64,000 bases of DNA from Labilibacter marinus (GTDB taxonomy: Bacteria > Bacteroidota > Bacteroidia > Bacteroidales > Marinilabiliaceae), in assembly GCF_001659685.2 (NCBI RefSeq), contig NZ_LXYE02000012.1, positions 186,001 through 250,000 of the forward strand, given 5' to 3'. The position numbers were made by a program, and so were the translations under genes. Below, piece by piece: positions 16,743 to 26,027 of this stretch. A model generated the notes under the pieces. It was not told the DNA's origin. It did not search any database and saw only the letters and a program-made list of their open reading frames with translations. Positions within the stretch are counted from its first letter, which is position 1. The number at the start of each line of letters is the position of its first letter.

Positions 16743-17323
16743 ATCAGTTACAGAATTTTACCAAAGGTTTCTTTAAAGAGAATGCAGTATTTACCTTGCT
16801 ATTAGGTATGTGTCCAACTTTAGGGGTAACTTCTTCCGCTATTAACGGATTAGGAATGGGCTTGGCCACTACTTTTGTACTTATCATGAGTAACATTGTA
16901 GTTTCACTGGTTAAGGATTTAATTCCAGACAAAGTTCGTATTCCAGCCTTTATTGTCATTATCGCATCCTTTGTAACTGTAGTAGAGTTATTGATGCAGG
17001 CATACTTACCAGCACTTTTCGAATCATTAGGTCTGTTTATTCCTTTGATTGTTGTAAACTGTGTGGTATTAGGTCGCGCTGAAGCTTTTGCTTCTAAAAA
17101 TAATTTTGTTTCATCTTTAATTGATGGAGCAGGAATGGGACTTGGATTTGCCATGGCATTAACTATGCTAGGTGCAGTAAGAGAATTTTTTGGAAGTGGA
17201 AAAATGTTTGATATGGTGATTTTTCCAGAGCAGTACGGAATGTTAGTATTTGTTTTGGCGCCAGGAGCATTTATTGCTTTAGGTTATTTAATTGCATTAA
17301 TTGATAAACTTAAAAAAGCCTAA
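16739..17323 (+). CDS. rnfE: Rnf electron transport complex subunit E
   Basis: A 194-residue membrane protein with six helices, paralogous to RnfA. LLGMCPTLGVTSSAINGLGMG (residues 21-41) includes the conserved Cys near the first helix, and VVNCVVLGRAEAFA (about 100-113) contains the second. RnfA and RnfE form an inverted-topology pair that binds a 2Fe-2S cluster in the membrane and helps pass electrons across it. Start ATG overlaps the rnfG stop; rnfA follows three bases later. Confidence 0.95.
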   Translation: MNQLQNFTKGFFKENAVFTLLLGMCPTLGVTSSAINGLGMGLATTFVLIMSNIVVSLVKDLIPDKVRIPAFIVIIASFVTVVELLMQAYLPALFESLGLFIPLIVVNCVVLGRAEAFASKNNFVSSLIDGAGMGLGFAMALTMLGAVREFFGSGKMFDMVIFPEQYGMLVFVLAPGAFIALGYLIALIDKLKKA

Positions 17324-17326
17324 CAA

Positions 17327-17899
17327 ATGGAATACGTATTAATATTTATATCGGCCATATTTGTTAACAACATTGTATTGGCCCAGTTCCTGGGAATATG
17401 TCCATTCTTAGGTGTTTCTAAAAAAATATCTACGGGTATTGGTATGACGGGTGCAGTTACCTTTGTAATGGTAATAGCAACTATAGTTACCTATCTGGTT
17501 CAAAAGTTTGTGTTAGATGCCTTTGATATTGGCTATCTACAAACCATCACCTTTATTTTGGTGATTGCTTCTTTGGTTCAATTGGTAGAGATTATTCTTA
17601 AAAAAGTAAGTCCGCCATTGTATCAGGCATTAGGGGTGTTTTTACCATTAATTACCACCAATTGTGCTATTTTAGGGGTAGCTATCATGACTATTCAAAA
17701 AGACCTTAACTTACTTGAAGCGGTTGCTTTTTCTGCTGCCAATGCTATTGGTTTTGGTTTAGCTTTAATTGTTTTTGCAGGTATTCGCGAGCAACTGGAG
17801 TTAGTTGATTTGCCTAAGGGAATGAAAGGGACACCTATTGCTCTTTTAGTAGCAGGTATCCTAGCTTTGGCCTTTATGGGTTTTGCAGGTATGGTGTAA
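17327..17899 (+). CDS. rnfA: Rnf electron transport complex subunit A
   Basis: A 190-residue six-helix membrane subunit, partner of RnfE. Conserved blocks are [20 protein letters not shown] (about 14-33, with its Cys) and [12 protein letters not shown] (about 110-121, second Cys). It closes the rnfBCDGEA order that is usual in Bacteroidota. The full complex couples reduced ferredoxin oxidation by NAD+ to Na+ or H+ export, or runs backwards to make reduced ferredoxin. Confidence 0.95.
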   Translation: MEYVLIFISAIFVNNIVLAQFLGICPFLGVSKKISTGIGMTGAVTFVMVIATIVTYLVQKFVLDAFDIGYLQTITFILVIASLVQLVEIILKKVSPPLYQALGVFLPLITTNCAILGVAIMTIQKDLNLLEAVAFSAANAIGFGLALIVFAGIREQLELVDLPKGMKGTPIALLVAGILALAFMGFAGMV

Positions 17900-17952
17900 C
17901 TGTGAGTGAAAAGTTGAAAGAGTAAAGTACCTACAGGGTACTATAGATATAG

Positions 17953-17984
17953 AAGCCGTTCTTAGAAATAAGAGTGGCTTTTTT
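17953..17984 (+). terminator. Terminator of the rnf operon
   Basis: AAGCC...CTTA (17953-17964) pairs with TAAG...GGCTT (17969-17980) around a GAAA loop, followed by TTTT. The stem has an internal bulge but the outer and inner arms match well. Confidence 0.75.
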
Positions 17985-18064
17985 AGTTATGTATGTTCTT
18001 TGCTATTTTAAAATGTATGATGTATATTTGATATCAAAATAATATCACTATAAATTACCGTTCT

Positions 18065-18919
18065 ATGAAAGCAGATAGAGAAAGAGTTGCCTTAAATGGT
18101 TATGTTATGATTTTAGTACTAGTCATTTTAATGGGGCTGGTGTCGTATAGTTTAGGACAGGAATGGATTCTGTTGGGTATTGTAGGTATTGGAGCAATGA
18201 TTTTTGTGCTTCGAGGTCTGTTTGTTATTAATCCTAATAGTTCAAGGGTATTATTGTTGTTTGGTGCTTATTCGGGTACCATTAAAAAGAATGGTTTTGG
18301 TTGGGTACTTCCTTTTTATACCCGAAAATCAGTTTCTCTTAGAGCACGTAATTTCGAGAGTGAGCGTTTAAAAGTGAATGATAAGCTGGGTAACCCAATT
18401 ATGATTAGTGCTATTTTAGTATGGAAAGTGAGCGACACCTTTAAAGCGCTGTTTGATGTTGATAATTACGAAGATTTTGTGAAAATACAGACGGATGCAG
18501 CCGTTCGTAAACTTGCTGGTAGTTTTCCATACGATCAGTTTGAAGATGATCAAAGCTCAACTACCCTAAGTTCTAACTTTGAGGAAGTAAATAAGTGTTT
18601 AGAAAAAGAAATTACGGATAGACTAAGTATTGCTGGACTAACAGTTATAGAGGCTCGTTTAGGATATTTGGCCTATGCACCTGAAATTGCACAAGCTATG
18701 CTAAAAAGGCAGCAAGCTACCGCTATTATTGCAGCCCGAACAAAAATTGTAGAGGGAGCTGTGGGAATGGTGGAAAGTGCATTACATTTGCTGTCTGAAA
18801 AACAAATTATAAATTTGGACGAAGAAAAGAAAGCTGCCATGGTAAGTAATTTACTTACGGTATTGTGTAGCGATAGTGATGTGGAACCAATCATCAATAC
18901 CGGAACCTTAAATCATTAA
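18065..18919 (+). CDS. SPFH/Band 7 domain membrane protein
   Basis: A 284-residue SPFH protein. Two N-terminal membrane segments (about 12-30 and 34-55) precede the SPFH domain (about 58-220), with VLLLFGAYSGTIKKNGFGW and LRARNFESERLKVNDK as typical blocks. An Ala/Glu-rich helix (QQATAIIAARTKIVEGAVGM) forms the oligomerising coiled coil. SPFH proteins scaffold membrane microdomains. No NfeD or FtsH partner is adjacent; the next gene is a ribbon-helix-helix protein, an arrangement I have seen as recurrent for this SPFH subgroup. Confidence 0.88.
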   Translation: MKADRERVALNGYVMILVLVILMGLVSYSLGQEWILLGIVGIGAMIFVLRGLFVINPNSSRVLLLFGAYSGTIKKNGFGWVLPFYTRKSVSLRARNFESERLKVNDKLGNPIMISAILVWKVSDTFKALFDVDNYEDFVKIQTDAAVRKLAGSFPYDQFEDDQSSTTLSSNFEEVNKCLEKEITDRLSIAGLTVIEARLGYLAYAPEIAQAMLKRQQATAIIAARTKIVEGAVGMVESALHLLSEKQIINLDEEKKAAMVSNLLTVLCSDSDVEPIINTGTLNH

Positions 18920-19019
18920 AACAAGGGTAAGGTTTTTAGGGATGAAATTCCTAAGGGGTTTCAATATTTATTGGAGTGTTTTTAACCTTGATTGGAAAAA
19001 TAAGGATTGACTAGAAGGT

Positions 19020-19205
19020 ATGGCAGGAAAAAAGTCGTTTGCATTACGGATAAATGAAGATATGATGAAGGCTGTTGAAAAGTGGGCTGCAGATGAGTTT
19101 AGAAGCACCAATGGTCAGCTGGAATGGATCATTAATAAAAGCCTGAAAGAAGCGGGCCGATTGAAAAAAGAGCAAGAGAATAAGCAGAAAAAAGAAGAGG
19201 AGTAA
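19020..19205 (+). CDS. Arc-type ribbon-helix-helix DNA-binding protein
   Basis: A 61-residue protein. SFALRINEDMMKAVEKWAADE fits the beta strand and first helix of an Arc/MetJ-type ribbon-helix-helix fold, and GQLEWIINKSLKEAG the second helix. The last 15 residues are charged (Lys/Glu). It would bind DNA as a dimer through the N-terminal strand. It lies 100 bases after the SPFH gene on the same strand and is probably co-transcribed with it. A DNA target is unknown; with so short a strand it could instead have an adaptor role. Confidence 0.75.
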   Translation: MAGKKSFALRINEDMMKAVEKWAADEFRSTNGQLEWIINKSLKEAGRLKKEQENKQKKEEE

Positions 19206-19235
19206 ATAAAATAATCACACCCCTAAAATAAAACC

Positions 19236-19877
19236 ATGGCCGAATTTAGAAACTATTTATCCTATAGCGACGAGCAAGAAGTAGAGCATTATGTAGATGC
19301 ATTTAATGAAAACAATATCAAGTATAATATTTCAAAGTCTACAGCTTCTGTTGATGTAACCTTTACTGGTAATAATCCTACGCAATTTTGGTTACAAATA
19401 TTAGATACAGATTTTAATAGAGCCAATCATTTAATTGAAGAGCTGAATAAAAATAATGCAATAGAGCAAGATCATTATTTAAATGACTTTACGGATAATG
19501 AATTAATTGAGATTATACACAAATATGATGAGTGGAGTAAGTTAGACTTTCAATTAGCTCGTGATTTATTGCAGAAACGAGGTCAATCATATACCGATGC
19601 GCAAATAAGTGAGATTAAGAAGAAGCGATTAGCTCAGCTCGAACAGCCCGAAAAGGTTAAAAGAGGCTGGATATTGTTTGGTTATATTACAGCCTTTTTA
19701 GGAGGATTTATTGCAGTTGTTATTGGATTCTCTATTTATGGTGCCAAAAAAGTAATGCCCGATGGTCGTAAGGTTTATACCTACGATGAAATAAGTAGAT
19801 GGCACGCTAAGGTCATTCTTGGCTTTGGAACAGTATTTTTGATCATTGGTGTTTTGTATAAGGTTTTTTTGAGGTAG
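19236..19877 (+). CDS. Membrane protein with DUF2007-like N-terminus, unknown function
   Basis: A 213-residue protein. The N-terminal 70 residues (YSDEQEVEHYVDAFNENNIKY and following) resemble the ferredoxin-like DUF2007 signal-transduction fold: an acidic helix, then strands. A middle helical part follows (DNELIEIIHKYDEWSKLDFQLARDLLQKRG), and two membrane segments sit near residues 144-165 and 192-212. It follows the ribbon-helix-helix gene by 30 bases and precedes a zinc-ribbon gene by three, so these are probably one operon. The DUF2007 match is tentative. Confidence 0.65.
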   Translation: MAEFRNYLSYSDEQEVEHYVDAFNENNIKYNISKSTASVDVTFTGNNPTQFWLQILDTDFNRANHLIEELNKNNAIEQDHYLNDFTDNELIEIIHKYDEWSKLDFQLARDLLQKRGQSYTDAQISEIKKKRLAQLEQPEKVKRGWILFGYITAFLGGFIAVVIGFSIYGAKKVMPDGRKVYTYDEISRWHAKVILGFGTVFLIIGVLYKVFLR

Positions 19878-19880
19878 GGT

Positions 19881-20246
19881 ATGGTTTATACAATTCCAAG
19901 TTACGACTTAGATTCGCATTATCGTAAAGAAAGCAAAGAGCCAAAGCATATTGGTTTTACAGAATCGATTTCGGAATTTTCTAGCAAAGAACTGATCATT
20001 GCTTTAACCAATAGATATTGTAAGCTCACGGATAAAGCATCCAATAGACTAATTGAAGAAATTAGGAATAGAAGGATTAGTAAACTGCAGATTAAGGAGT
20101 TTTATATAGAGGCTAAAGTATTTAAAAATCCATTCAATGGTTCATGTCCTTGTTGTCAATCTTCTTCATTTTTAACCGAACAAAATTATAAAATAACAGA
20201 CTGTTTAATCTGTGGTTTTAACCATAGAAAAGACAATCCTAACTGA
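19881..20246 (+). CDS. Small zinc-ribbon-like protein, unknown function
   Basis: A 121-residue protein that starts three bases after the stop of the previous gene. The N-terminal part is charged and helical (SSKELIIALTNRYCKLTDKASNRLIEEIRNR). The C-terminus has CPCC (about 90-93) and CLIC (about 109-112), a plausible zinc ribbon. A segment like ELIxxxxNRY...ASxxLxxE also resembles the middle of the upstream protein (ELIEIIHKYDEWSKLDFQLARDLLQ), which suggests the two share a helical module. No known family was recognised. Confidence 0.55.
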   Translation: MVYTIPSYDLDSHYRKESKEPKHIGFTESISEFSSKELIIALTNRYCKLTDKASNRLIEEIRNRRISKLQIKEFYIEAKVFKNPFNGSCPCCQSSSFLTEQNYKITDCLICGFNHRKDNPN

Positions 20247-20289
20247 CCGTTAAATCGATTAAGTTGTTAAGGTTTGGTTTTATTCAATT

Positions 20290-22839
20290 TTACGATAGTT
20301 CAGTATTTACTTCAATAACTTCCTTCTTCTTCAATCTAACAGTAAAAGTCTCTTTAACTCTTTCTGAGTTTAAAAAGTACGGAACCCAAATAGCCATGCG
20401 TATCATGGCTTTAATAATTTCAGAAGTAAAGGAGCTGTCGGTTTCTATATTTAACGCGCTAACCAGTATGCTATCTAAAATGATAAAGACGCTGTTTGAT
20501 ACATAAAAAATAATCATCAAAAGTGGTGCGCTACTTCTTTTGCTATGAAATAGAATATTGGCCAATATTGAAAAAACGATGAATATCACATTAAAAGAAA
20601 ACTCAAAAAATACGATAGATGAGTGTGCTGCACTATAATTACTCGTGGCTTGATTAATGATACCCTCCCATCCATCTAATTCAAAAAAACCATTCGTAAA
20701 AAGGTTGTAGGTCATGATGATTGGACTAAGCGAAATGCCAATGGCAGGAAGAACAAGCCATCCTCCAACGGGAGTGTTGGAATACAGATGTGCCGAGTTT
20801 ACAGGAGGGTTGTAAAAGTAGAATTTGTACGCAAGCATGGCTGCTATTGTAGCAATTAAAAAACCTAAAATATAAATAATAGGACTGGCAGTACTATCCG
20901 AGTCGCTGCCATTTGAGCTTCCGTAGTAAACAATTCCGTATGATAACCTATCGCTTACTTTGTCATTTTTTTCTATGTAGGTTTTGTAATCATCTTTATT
21001 AATGTATGCCTGCTTGGTTTTGTGTGTGTAGTTTAGCGTTAGTTTTTTATTGGCATAGTGTACGCTCTCGTTAAACTGAAATCCAGGGCCAATAATGGAG
21101 TCTTGGCTGTTTGAAATACTCCATCGTTTGGGCAAATTGACGATAATGGTTTGTTGCACCAATCTTTGATTATTTAAGCGCATAGGTGTTTCTCTGCGAG
21201 GGTCAACATCTATGTTAAGCATTTGTCTGAGGCTGTTGGGATAAAAAGTGGTAGATACATCGCGAGGTTTCTTCGGATCATCAACTTCCCAAAAGTCTTT
21301 TATTTGGTACGATTCGTATACTGTAAATTCATTTTTTATTAGATCGTCTTCAAAGTTGAGAATATTGATGGTATCGATATTGGGGTAGTAATAAGCATAG
21401 AATTCTAGATAGCCACTTTGCATATCGTGGGCCGATGAGTTTTTAAAAGTAGATCTTTGATAATCTGCCTCAACACCTTTGTAAATGGTTTTTACATGAA
21501 GTTTAGCATCGCCCTTTAAATCCTTAATATCATAGGTTTCGCTTATAAGCGTTTCTTTAAATATTTGTGTTGGTATCGAACTTAACTGTTTGGTTTTGTC
21601 ATCAATAAGTAAGCCGTAATAATAATCAGGAAAGCAAATGTTGTTGATGTCGCCACCTTGGTTTGAAATGGTGGGATCTACATAAATGGTGTCGCCATTG
21701 TTAATAAAGCAACAAACGCAATGGTTAAACGATTCTAAACTAGGAGGGTATTCGTTAAGTTTGTAGCCCGTATTTGTATGTACTAATACTGGGTAAGAAG
21801 TAAAACCCAGTTCACGGAGCATGGTACATAGTAACCAACTCTTTTCCTTACAGTCGCCCGATTTTTTATTTAATATAGTATTTGGATGCCTTGGTTTGTA
21901 GCTGTAAATGCCGTTCTCATTTCCTAAATACCTTACGTTATTTTGCACGTATCTAATCAACTCTAGTGCCTGCGTTTCTTTAGTTTTATTATCTGATTGT
22001 ACTTGCTTTAATAAATCTTTAATTTCTGAACTTAAGGCCTTGTTTGATGTGTAAAGTGAAAGCATGTGTTTGGCCAGTTTATTCCACGAAGACTTTCTGT
22101 AAAAATAAATACTTGGGTACGGATCAAACCAAGAGGGCTCGTTGTCTTCATGTGTAATTACTTGAGTAGATTCAGAGAGCCATGAATAGTAATTTAATCC
22201 ATTTTGTTTGTGAAGCTTGGGCTCGTTGGCACCGTTAGTTAATTTATATGCATATTTGTTTTCGTTATCTGTAATGATGCAAACATTTATTTTGCCTACG
22301 GGAACTCCAAAGGCTTGGTAGTACCGTAAGAATGCAAAGTCCTTTTTGATTGGATTGTCGCCTGTGAGTGTGTAGCTGTATTCCAAAATATCACCAATTC
22401 TAAGATCATTTACTTCTAAATACCAAGTTAACTCTCCATCTGTAATTCCTTTTTCAAGAGATTTTTCGCGTCTTAAAATTTCAGGTTTTTGAAGCTTTAA
22501 GACATCAATTGTTTGTTGTCCTCTGATAATATGAATATGATTTACCTGTAGTTTTTGGTATTCGCTATCGTAGTCTAGTGTAATGGATGATACATTTCTT
22601 AAGCCAATTTCCTCTGTTATTCTATAGGCTAAGCAATGGTAGTATTCCTTGCTGACCAAATTGATTTGGGAGTCGGATAATAAAAATGTATAACCGTCGG
22701 ATTGTTGGTTTGAGTGAGCTGTGTAGTTTTTATCGTATGTTATTTGTTTGGCCCATTTAGGTTGAAATTGTGCTGATGTGTGCGAGGCGTAAACAGATAG
22801 CAATAGGATTATAGCAGTAATAATTCGGTTTTGTCTCAT
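20290..22839 (-). CDS. DUF3857/transglutaminase-like protein with C-terminal DUF2569 membrane domain
   Basis: An 849-residue envelope protein. Signal peptide at residues 1-23; DUF3857 at about 50-210; a transglutaminase-like domain at about 270-395 with the full catalytic set Cys330 (SGDCKEKS), His373 (FNHC) and Asp388 (VDPT); a second beta-rich region up to about 650. One membrane helix (about 669-687) is followed by a DUF2569-like domain (VGGWLVLPAIGISLSPI) with several more helices. DUF3857-transglutaminase proteins are common in Bacteroidota with unknown substrates. The DUF2569 extension is the uncommon part. Confidence 0.82.
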   Translation of the reverse strand: MRQNRIITAIILLLSVYASHTSAQFQPKWAKQITYDKNYTAHSNQQSDGYTFLLSDSQINLVSKEYYHCLAYRITEEIGLRNVSSITLDYDSEYQKLQVNHIHIIRGQQTIDVLKLQKPEILRREKSLEKGITDGELTWYLEVNDLRIGDILEYSYTLTGDNPIKKDFAFLRYYQAFGVPVGKINVCIITDNENKYAYKLTNGANEPKLHKQNGLNYYSWLSESTQVITHEDNEPSWFDPYPSIYFYRKSSWNKLAKHMLSLYTSNKALSSEIKDLLKQVQSDNKTKETQALELIRYVQNNVRYLGNENGIYSYKPRHPNTILNKKSGDCKEKSWLLCTMLRELGFTSYPVLVHTNTGYKLNEYPPSLESFNHCVCCFINNGDTIYVDPTISNQGGDINNICFPDYYYGLLIDDKTKQLSSIPTQIFKETLISETYDIKDLKGDAKLHVKTIYKGVEADYQRSTFKNSSAHDMQSGYLEFYAYYYPNIDTINILNFEDDLIKNEFTVYESYQIKDFWEVDDPKKPRDVSTTFYPNSLRQMLNIDVDPRRETPMRLNNQRLVQQTIIVNLPKRWSISNSQDSIIGPGFQFNESVHYANKKLTLNYTHKTKQAYINKDDYKTYIEKNDKVSDRLSYGIVYYGSSNGSDSDSTASPIIYILGFLIATIAAMLAYKFYFYNPPVNSAHLYSNTPVGGWLVLPAIGISLSPIIMTYNLFTNGFFELDGWEGIINQATSNYSAAHSSIVFFEFSFNVIFIVFSILANILFHSKRSSAPLLMIIFYVSNSVFIILDSILVSALNIETDSSFTSEIIKAMIRMAIWVPYFLNSERVKETFTVRLKKKEVIEVNTELS

Positions 22840-23028
22840 AGTTTTTCTAGGCTGAAAAATGTTTCAAGCTCAAAAATACAAATGAAAATGATTTTTCAAA
22901 TGGTACCTACTAGTTTTTACATGAGTGCAAGTTTGATGCAGTTTAATGAACAGATTCATATGTCTCAGTGAGTAAAATGAATCTGACTTTAGAAAGGATG
23001 ATTAAGCTTTGCCATGTGAATGAAGTGT

Positions 23029-24465
23029 TTATTTTGCTACCAACTGATTTGATAAGTACAAAAAGTTAACCAATTCCATTTGTTTTTTAACGTAGGTTTC
23101 AATCAGCTTTAAATTGCCATTGATGTATTTTTCCTGGCGTTTGTTAAGTAAGAATACCGAGCTTTCGCCATATTTAACCTTCTCATTTTCTCCTTCCAGC
23201 AGCTGTTTGTAGCCATCTACACTCTTATTTAAAATAGTGATTTGCTCCTCTAAAATAATTTGTTTTTGCAAACTCGATTCTAGCTTGTTTTGCAGTTCGT
23301 ATCTTTTGTTAGCTATATCAAGTTCCAGTTCTTCTATTTTAATTTTACCCTGTTTAATATCTCCTCGTTCGCTTCTTAAAAAAATAGGAAACGAAAAATC
23401 GAGCCCCCATTTGTAGTTAGAGGATGAGTAGTTTGGTGTAATACTATTTTCGTTGGTAGCCAATAAAGCATTGTATTTTACCTTTAATTTAGGAAGTACC
23501 TTTTGGCGCTTTAGGCGTTGTTCTATTTCTAAAATAGAAAGTTTATTCAATGAGGATTGAATGAGCGGATTGGCCGATAAATCGGTGGAGTCGCTAAGTG
23601 AAAAATCAACAAAAAACTTATTTTCATAATTCTCGGGTAGTGTTTGCTCTTGCAATAAAACTGGTTTTTGTTCGTACCACAAATAGGTTTCAATGTCGTT
23701 ACGAGCTTTGGTCAATGCAATTTTATTCTTATTCAGCAAGCGTTGCGCATCTTGATAAACGATTAATGTTTCCAAGGTGTCCATGGCGGTTTTTTCACCA
23801 TTTTTATAGGATAATCGAGTATTGGTAAAATAGTCATTCGCAATGCTCAGGTTGTTCTCAAGCACTTGATGGTTGAAGTGCGATTGTTGCCACAATAAAT
23901 ATTTATACGTTGCATTAAATACCAGCTCATTCAATAGCGATTGCTGTTCTACTTGAGCCATTTGCTGATAAACCTTAGCTTGCTGTAATGCTACCTTCCT
24001 ATCGTTTACCCACAAGCCTTGCAATACGTTAACTTCAACACCCATGTGCCACAACCCATTTTCGTCGGTATATCTTTCTGGGTTTAGCTTTTCGCCATCC
24101 GTATTTTCATAACCTCCAACCACATCAATGCCCAATGGGGTAGGTATAATAAGTTTGCTGGCAAAATGACTATAATATAATTTGTCGTCAAACTCTTTTT
24201 TATCGTAGCTTGATTTTAAAACAGGATCAAACTTGCCACGTGCAGATAAAACATTGGCCTCACCATATTTTAAGCGCAGATTGGCTTTAATAGCCAGTGG
24301 GTGATGGTCGATGATGTGCGCTAAAAACTCTTGATAGGTAAAAGTAGCAGTGCTATCCATTTGTGCTTGAGCAGAAATGCATAACCAAAGCGCAGTAAAC
24401 GCTAGTAAAGCCTTTAAAAGCACGGTTTGTATAATAGCATATATGTGGTTAAGCATTGTTTTCAT
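23029..24465 (-). CDS. TolC-family outer membrane channel
   Basis: A 478-residue outer membrane efflux protein. A signal sequence ends near residue 34 (LWLCISAQAQM). The mature part is mainly long helices with the duplicated hairpin pattern of TolC; PLAIKANLRLKYGEANVLSARGKFDP and the later SNYKWGLDFSFPIFLRSERGDI are typical of the two halves. It forms the trimeric exit duct for the HlyD and ABC genes upstream on the same strand (173-base gap). It lacks the lipoprotein Cys of NodT-type channels. Confidence 0.85.
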   Translation of the reverse strand: MKTMLNHIYAIIQTVLLKALLAFTALWLCISAQAQMDSTATFTYQEFLAHIIDHHPLAIKANLRLKYGEANVLSARGKFDPVLKSSYDKKEFDDKLYYSHFASKLIIPTPLGIDVVGGYENTDGEKLNPERYTDENGLWHMGVEVNVLQGLWVNDRKVALQQAKVYQQMAQVEQQSLLNELVFNATYKYLLWQQSHFNHQVLENNLSIANDYFTNTRLSYKNGEKTAMDTLETLIVYQDAQRLLNKNKIALTKARNDIETYLWYEQKPVLLQEQTLPENYENKFFVDFSLSDSTDLSANPLIQSSLNKLSILEIEQRLKRQKVLPKLKVKYNALLATNENSITPNYSSSNYKWGLDFSFPIFLRSERGDIKQGKIKIEELELDIANKRYELQNKLESSLQKQIILEEQITILNKSVDGYKQLLEGENEKVKYGESSVFLLNKRQEKYINGNLKLIETYVKKQMELVNFLYLSNQLVAK

Positions 24466-24638
24466 ATAAATGATATGTAATTATTTAATGTCAGCAATAA
24501 ACCGATTGTTGTTCCAAATGCTTGAATCGAAAAGTTTAAGTTCGAGGCTTAGTCTTTTTGGGAAAATCATTCATTTTCTTAAATGACTGTTTTTAAAAAA
24601 AAGGCCGTTACGATGAAATTAGACTTTTAGGGCAAGCG

Positions 24639-26015
24639 CTATTTAACCGATTTGATAGGTGCCTTGCGTTTAATTTCATTCTTGGTGTCCTTGCCTTTGC
24701 TATAATGGTCGTCCGGAAAACCATTCAGTTGTCGCCATATTTCGTACCAGATAGGCACCTCGTTTAAAAGCAAGAAGGTGCGTGCTCCTGTACCAACGCG
24801 GAGTTTAGCAGGCCAGTCTCTGTCGTTTTCGTCAGGGCTAATCATAATACGGTAATAGCCACTTGAATTTATCGATTGATCAATTGCTACTACTGTTCCT
24901 CTGAAAACACCAACGCTCGATTCTGGCCAACCACTAATCACCATTACTGGCCATCCATCAAAACGTATGGTGGCTTTACTACCCAACCTAAGTAAAGGTA
25001 AATCTTGCGGTTTTACCGATACTTGCACCGCTAAATCGTACTCCATAGGTGCAATGGTGGCAATGTCAGTTCCCTCTTTGATGGTTTCTCCAATACCCTT
25101 GGTTAATACTTCGTTTATATAACCCGCCTGCGGAGCTGTGGTGTAATGATTATCTTGCCTAATGGTATAATTGCTAAGTTGGTTGCGAAGTTTAGAAGTG
25201 GCGGCAATGCTTTCCATTTTACTTGCAATAGCAGATTGTTTATCGGATTGACTTTTGGCCAACTTATCGGCATATTCTTTTTGTATCGATAAAAGATCAA
25301 TCTGCAAGTTGCTAAGAGAATTTAGCTGGTTGTAATATTTATTTTGCTGCACATTTAATTTGGCCGTTGCCGATTGTACCTTCAATTCTTTTTCCTGCAC
25401 TTCGGTCAACGACTTTAAACCTTTGTTGTATAATTCTTGGGTTCTGGATAATTGATTTTCTGCAATTTTTAAGTTGGCTTTGTAAGCTGTTAAATCAATG
25501 CTATCGTTTTTAACCTTATTGTGTGCTTGTTCAATTTTATTATGAATTTGCTTAGTCTTTAAAACTAAAGATTCTTGTAAAGCCTTGTATTGTTTTTGTA
25601 ATGCTTTAATTTTTTGGTCGTATGATGATATACTTTGCTCTTTGGCATTTAACTGTTCGCTGGTTCTTTCAAGCAGCTCAGGATCTAAGTAGTCATTTTT
25701 TACTTCGGACAAGAATAAAATAGTGTCGCCCTTATTTACAAAATCACCTTCCTTTACATACCACTTCACAATTCTTCCAGCTATCATGGAATGAATCGCT
25801 TGTGGTCTGTGCTCAGGAGAGCGCGTAGTTACGTATCCTTTGGCATCAATACTTTGAGTCCAGGGTAAAAACGAAAAAATAATTAAGCCAAGTAGTAGCG
25901 ACGCAAAAATAATCAGGGTCAACCTTCGTATTCTGGTTTTTACCAGTTGTCTACAAGCTTTAAAATCTTCTATATTGATGTATTGAGATATCTTATTGTC
26001 TGTAATATTCAGCAT
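24639..26015 (-). CDS. HlyD-family membrane fusion protein
   Basis: A 458-residue adaptor of a type I secretion-like or ABC efflux system. A short cytoplasmic N-terminus precedes one membrane helix (about 33-53). Lipoyl-like half-motifs (GRIVKWYVKEGDFVNKGDTI, and AGYINEVLTKGIGETIKEG later) flank a long coiled-coil hairpin at about 115-290. The C-terminal barrel ends near 440. It links the ABC subunit to TolC across the periplasm. The gene begins 12 bases after the ABC gene, so the pair is co-translated. Confidence 0.88.
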   Translation of the reverse strand: MLNITDNKISQYINIEDFKACRQLVKTRIRRLTLIIFASLLLGLIIFSFLPWTQSIDAKGYVTTRSPEHRPQAIHSMIAGRIVKWYVKEGDFVNKGDTILFLSEVKNDYLDPELLERTSEQLNAKEQSISSYDQKIKALQKQYKALQESLVLKTKQIHNKIEQAHNKVKNDSIDLTAYKANLKIAENQLSRTQELYNKGLKSLTEVQEKELKVQSATAKLNVQQNKYYNQLNSLSNLQIDLLSIQKEYADKLAKSQSDKQSAIASKMESIAATSKLRNQLSNYTIRQDNHYTTAPQAGYINEVLTKGIGETIKEGTDIATIAPMEYDLAVQVSVKPQDLPLLRLGSKATIRFDGWPVMVISGWPESSVGVFRGTVVAIDQSINSSGYYRIMISPDENDRDWPAKLRVGTGARTFLLLNEVPIWYEIWRQLNGFPDDHYSKGKDTKNEIKRKAPIKSVK

Positions 26016-26027
26016 GGCCTTGTTGTT

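Noticed and set aside
20264-20506. Plus-strand 80-codon ORF antisense to the end of the DUF3857 gene
   Set aside because: Shadow of the minus-strand gene; no features of its own.
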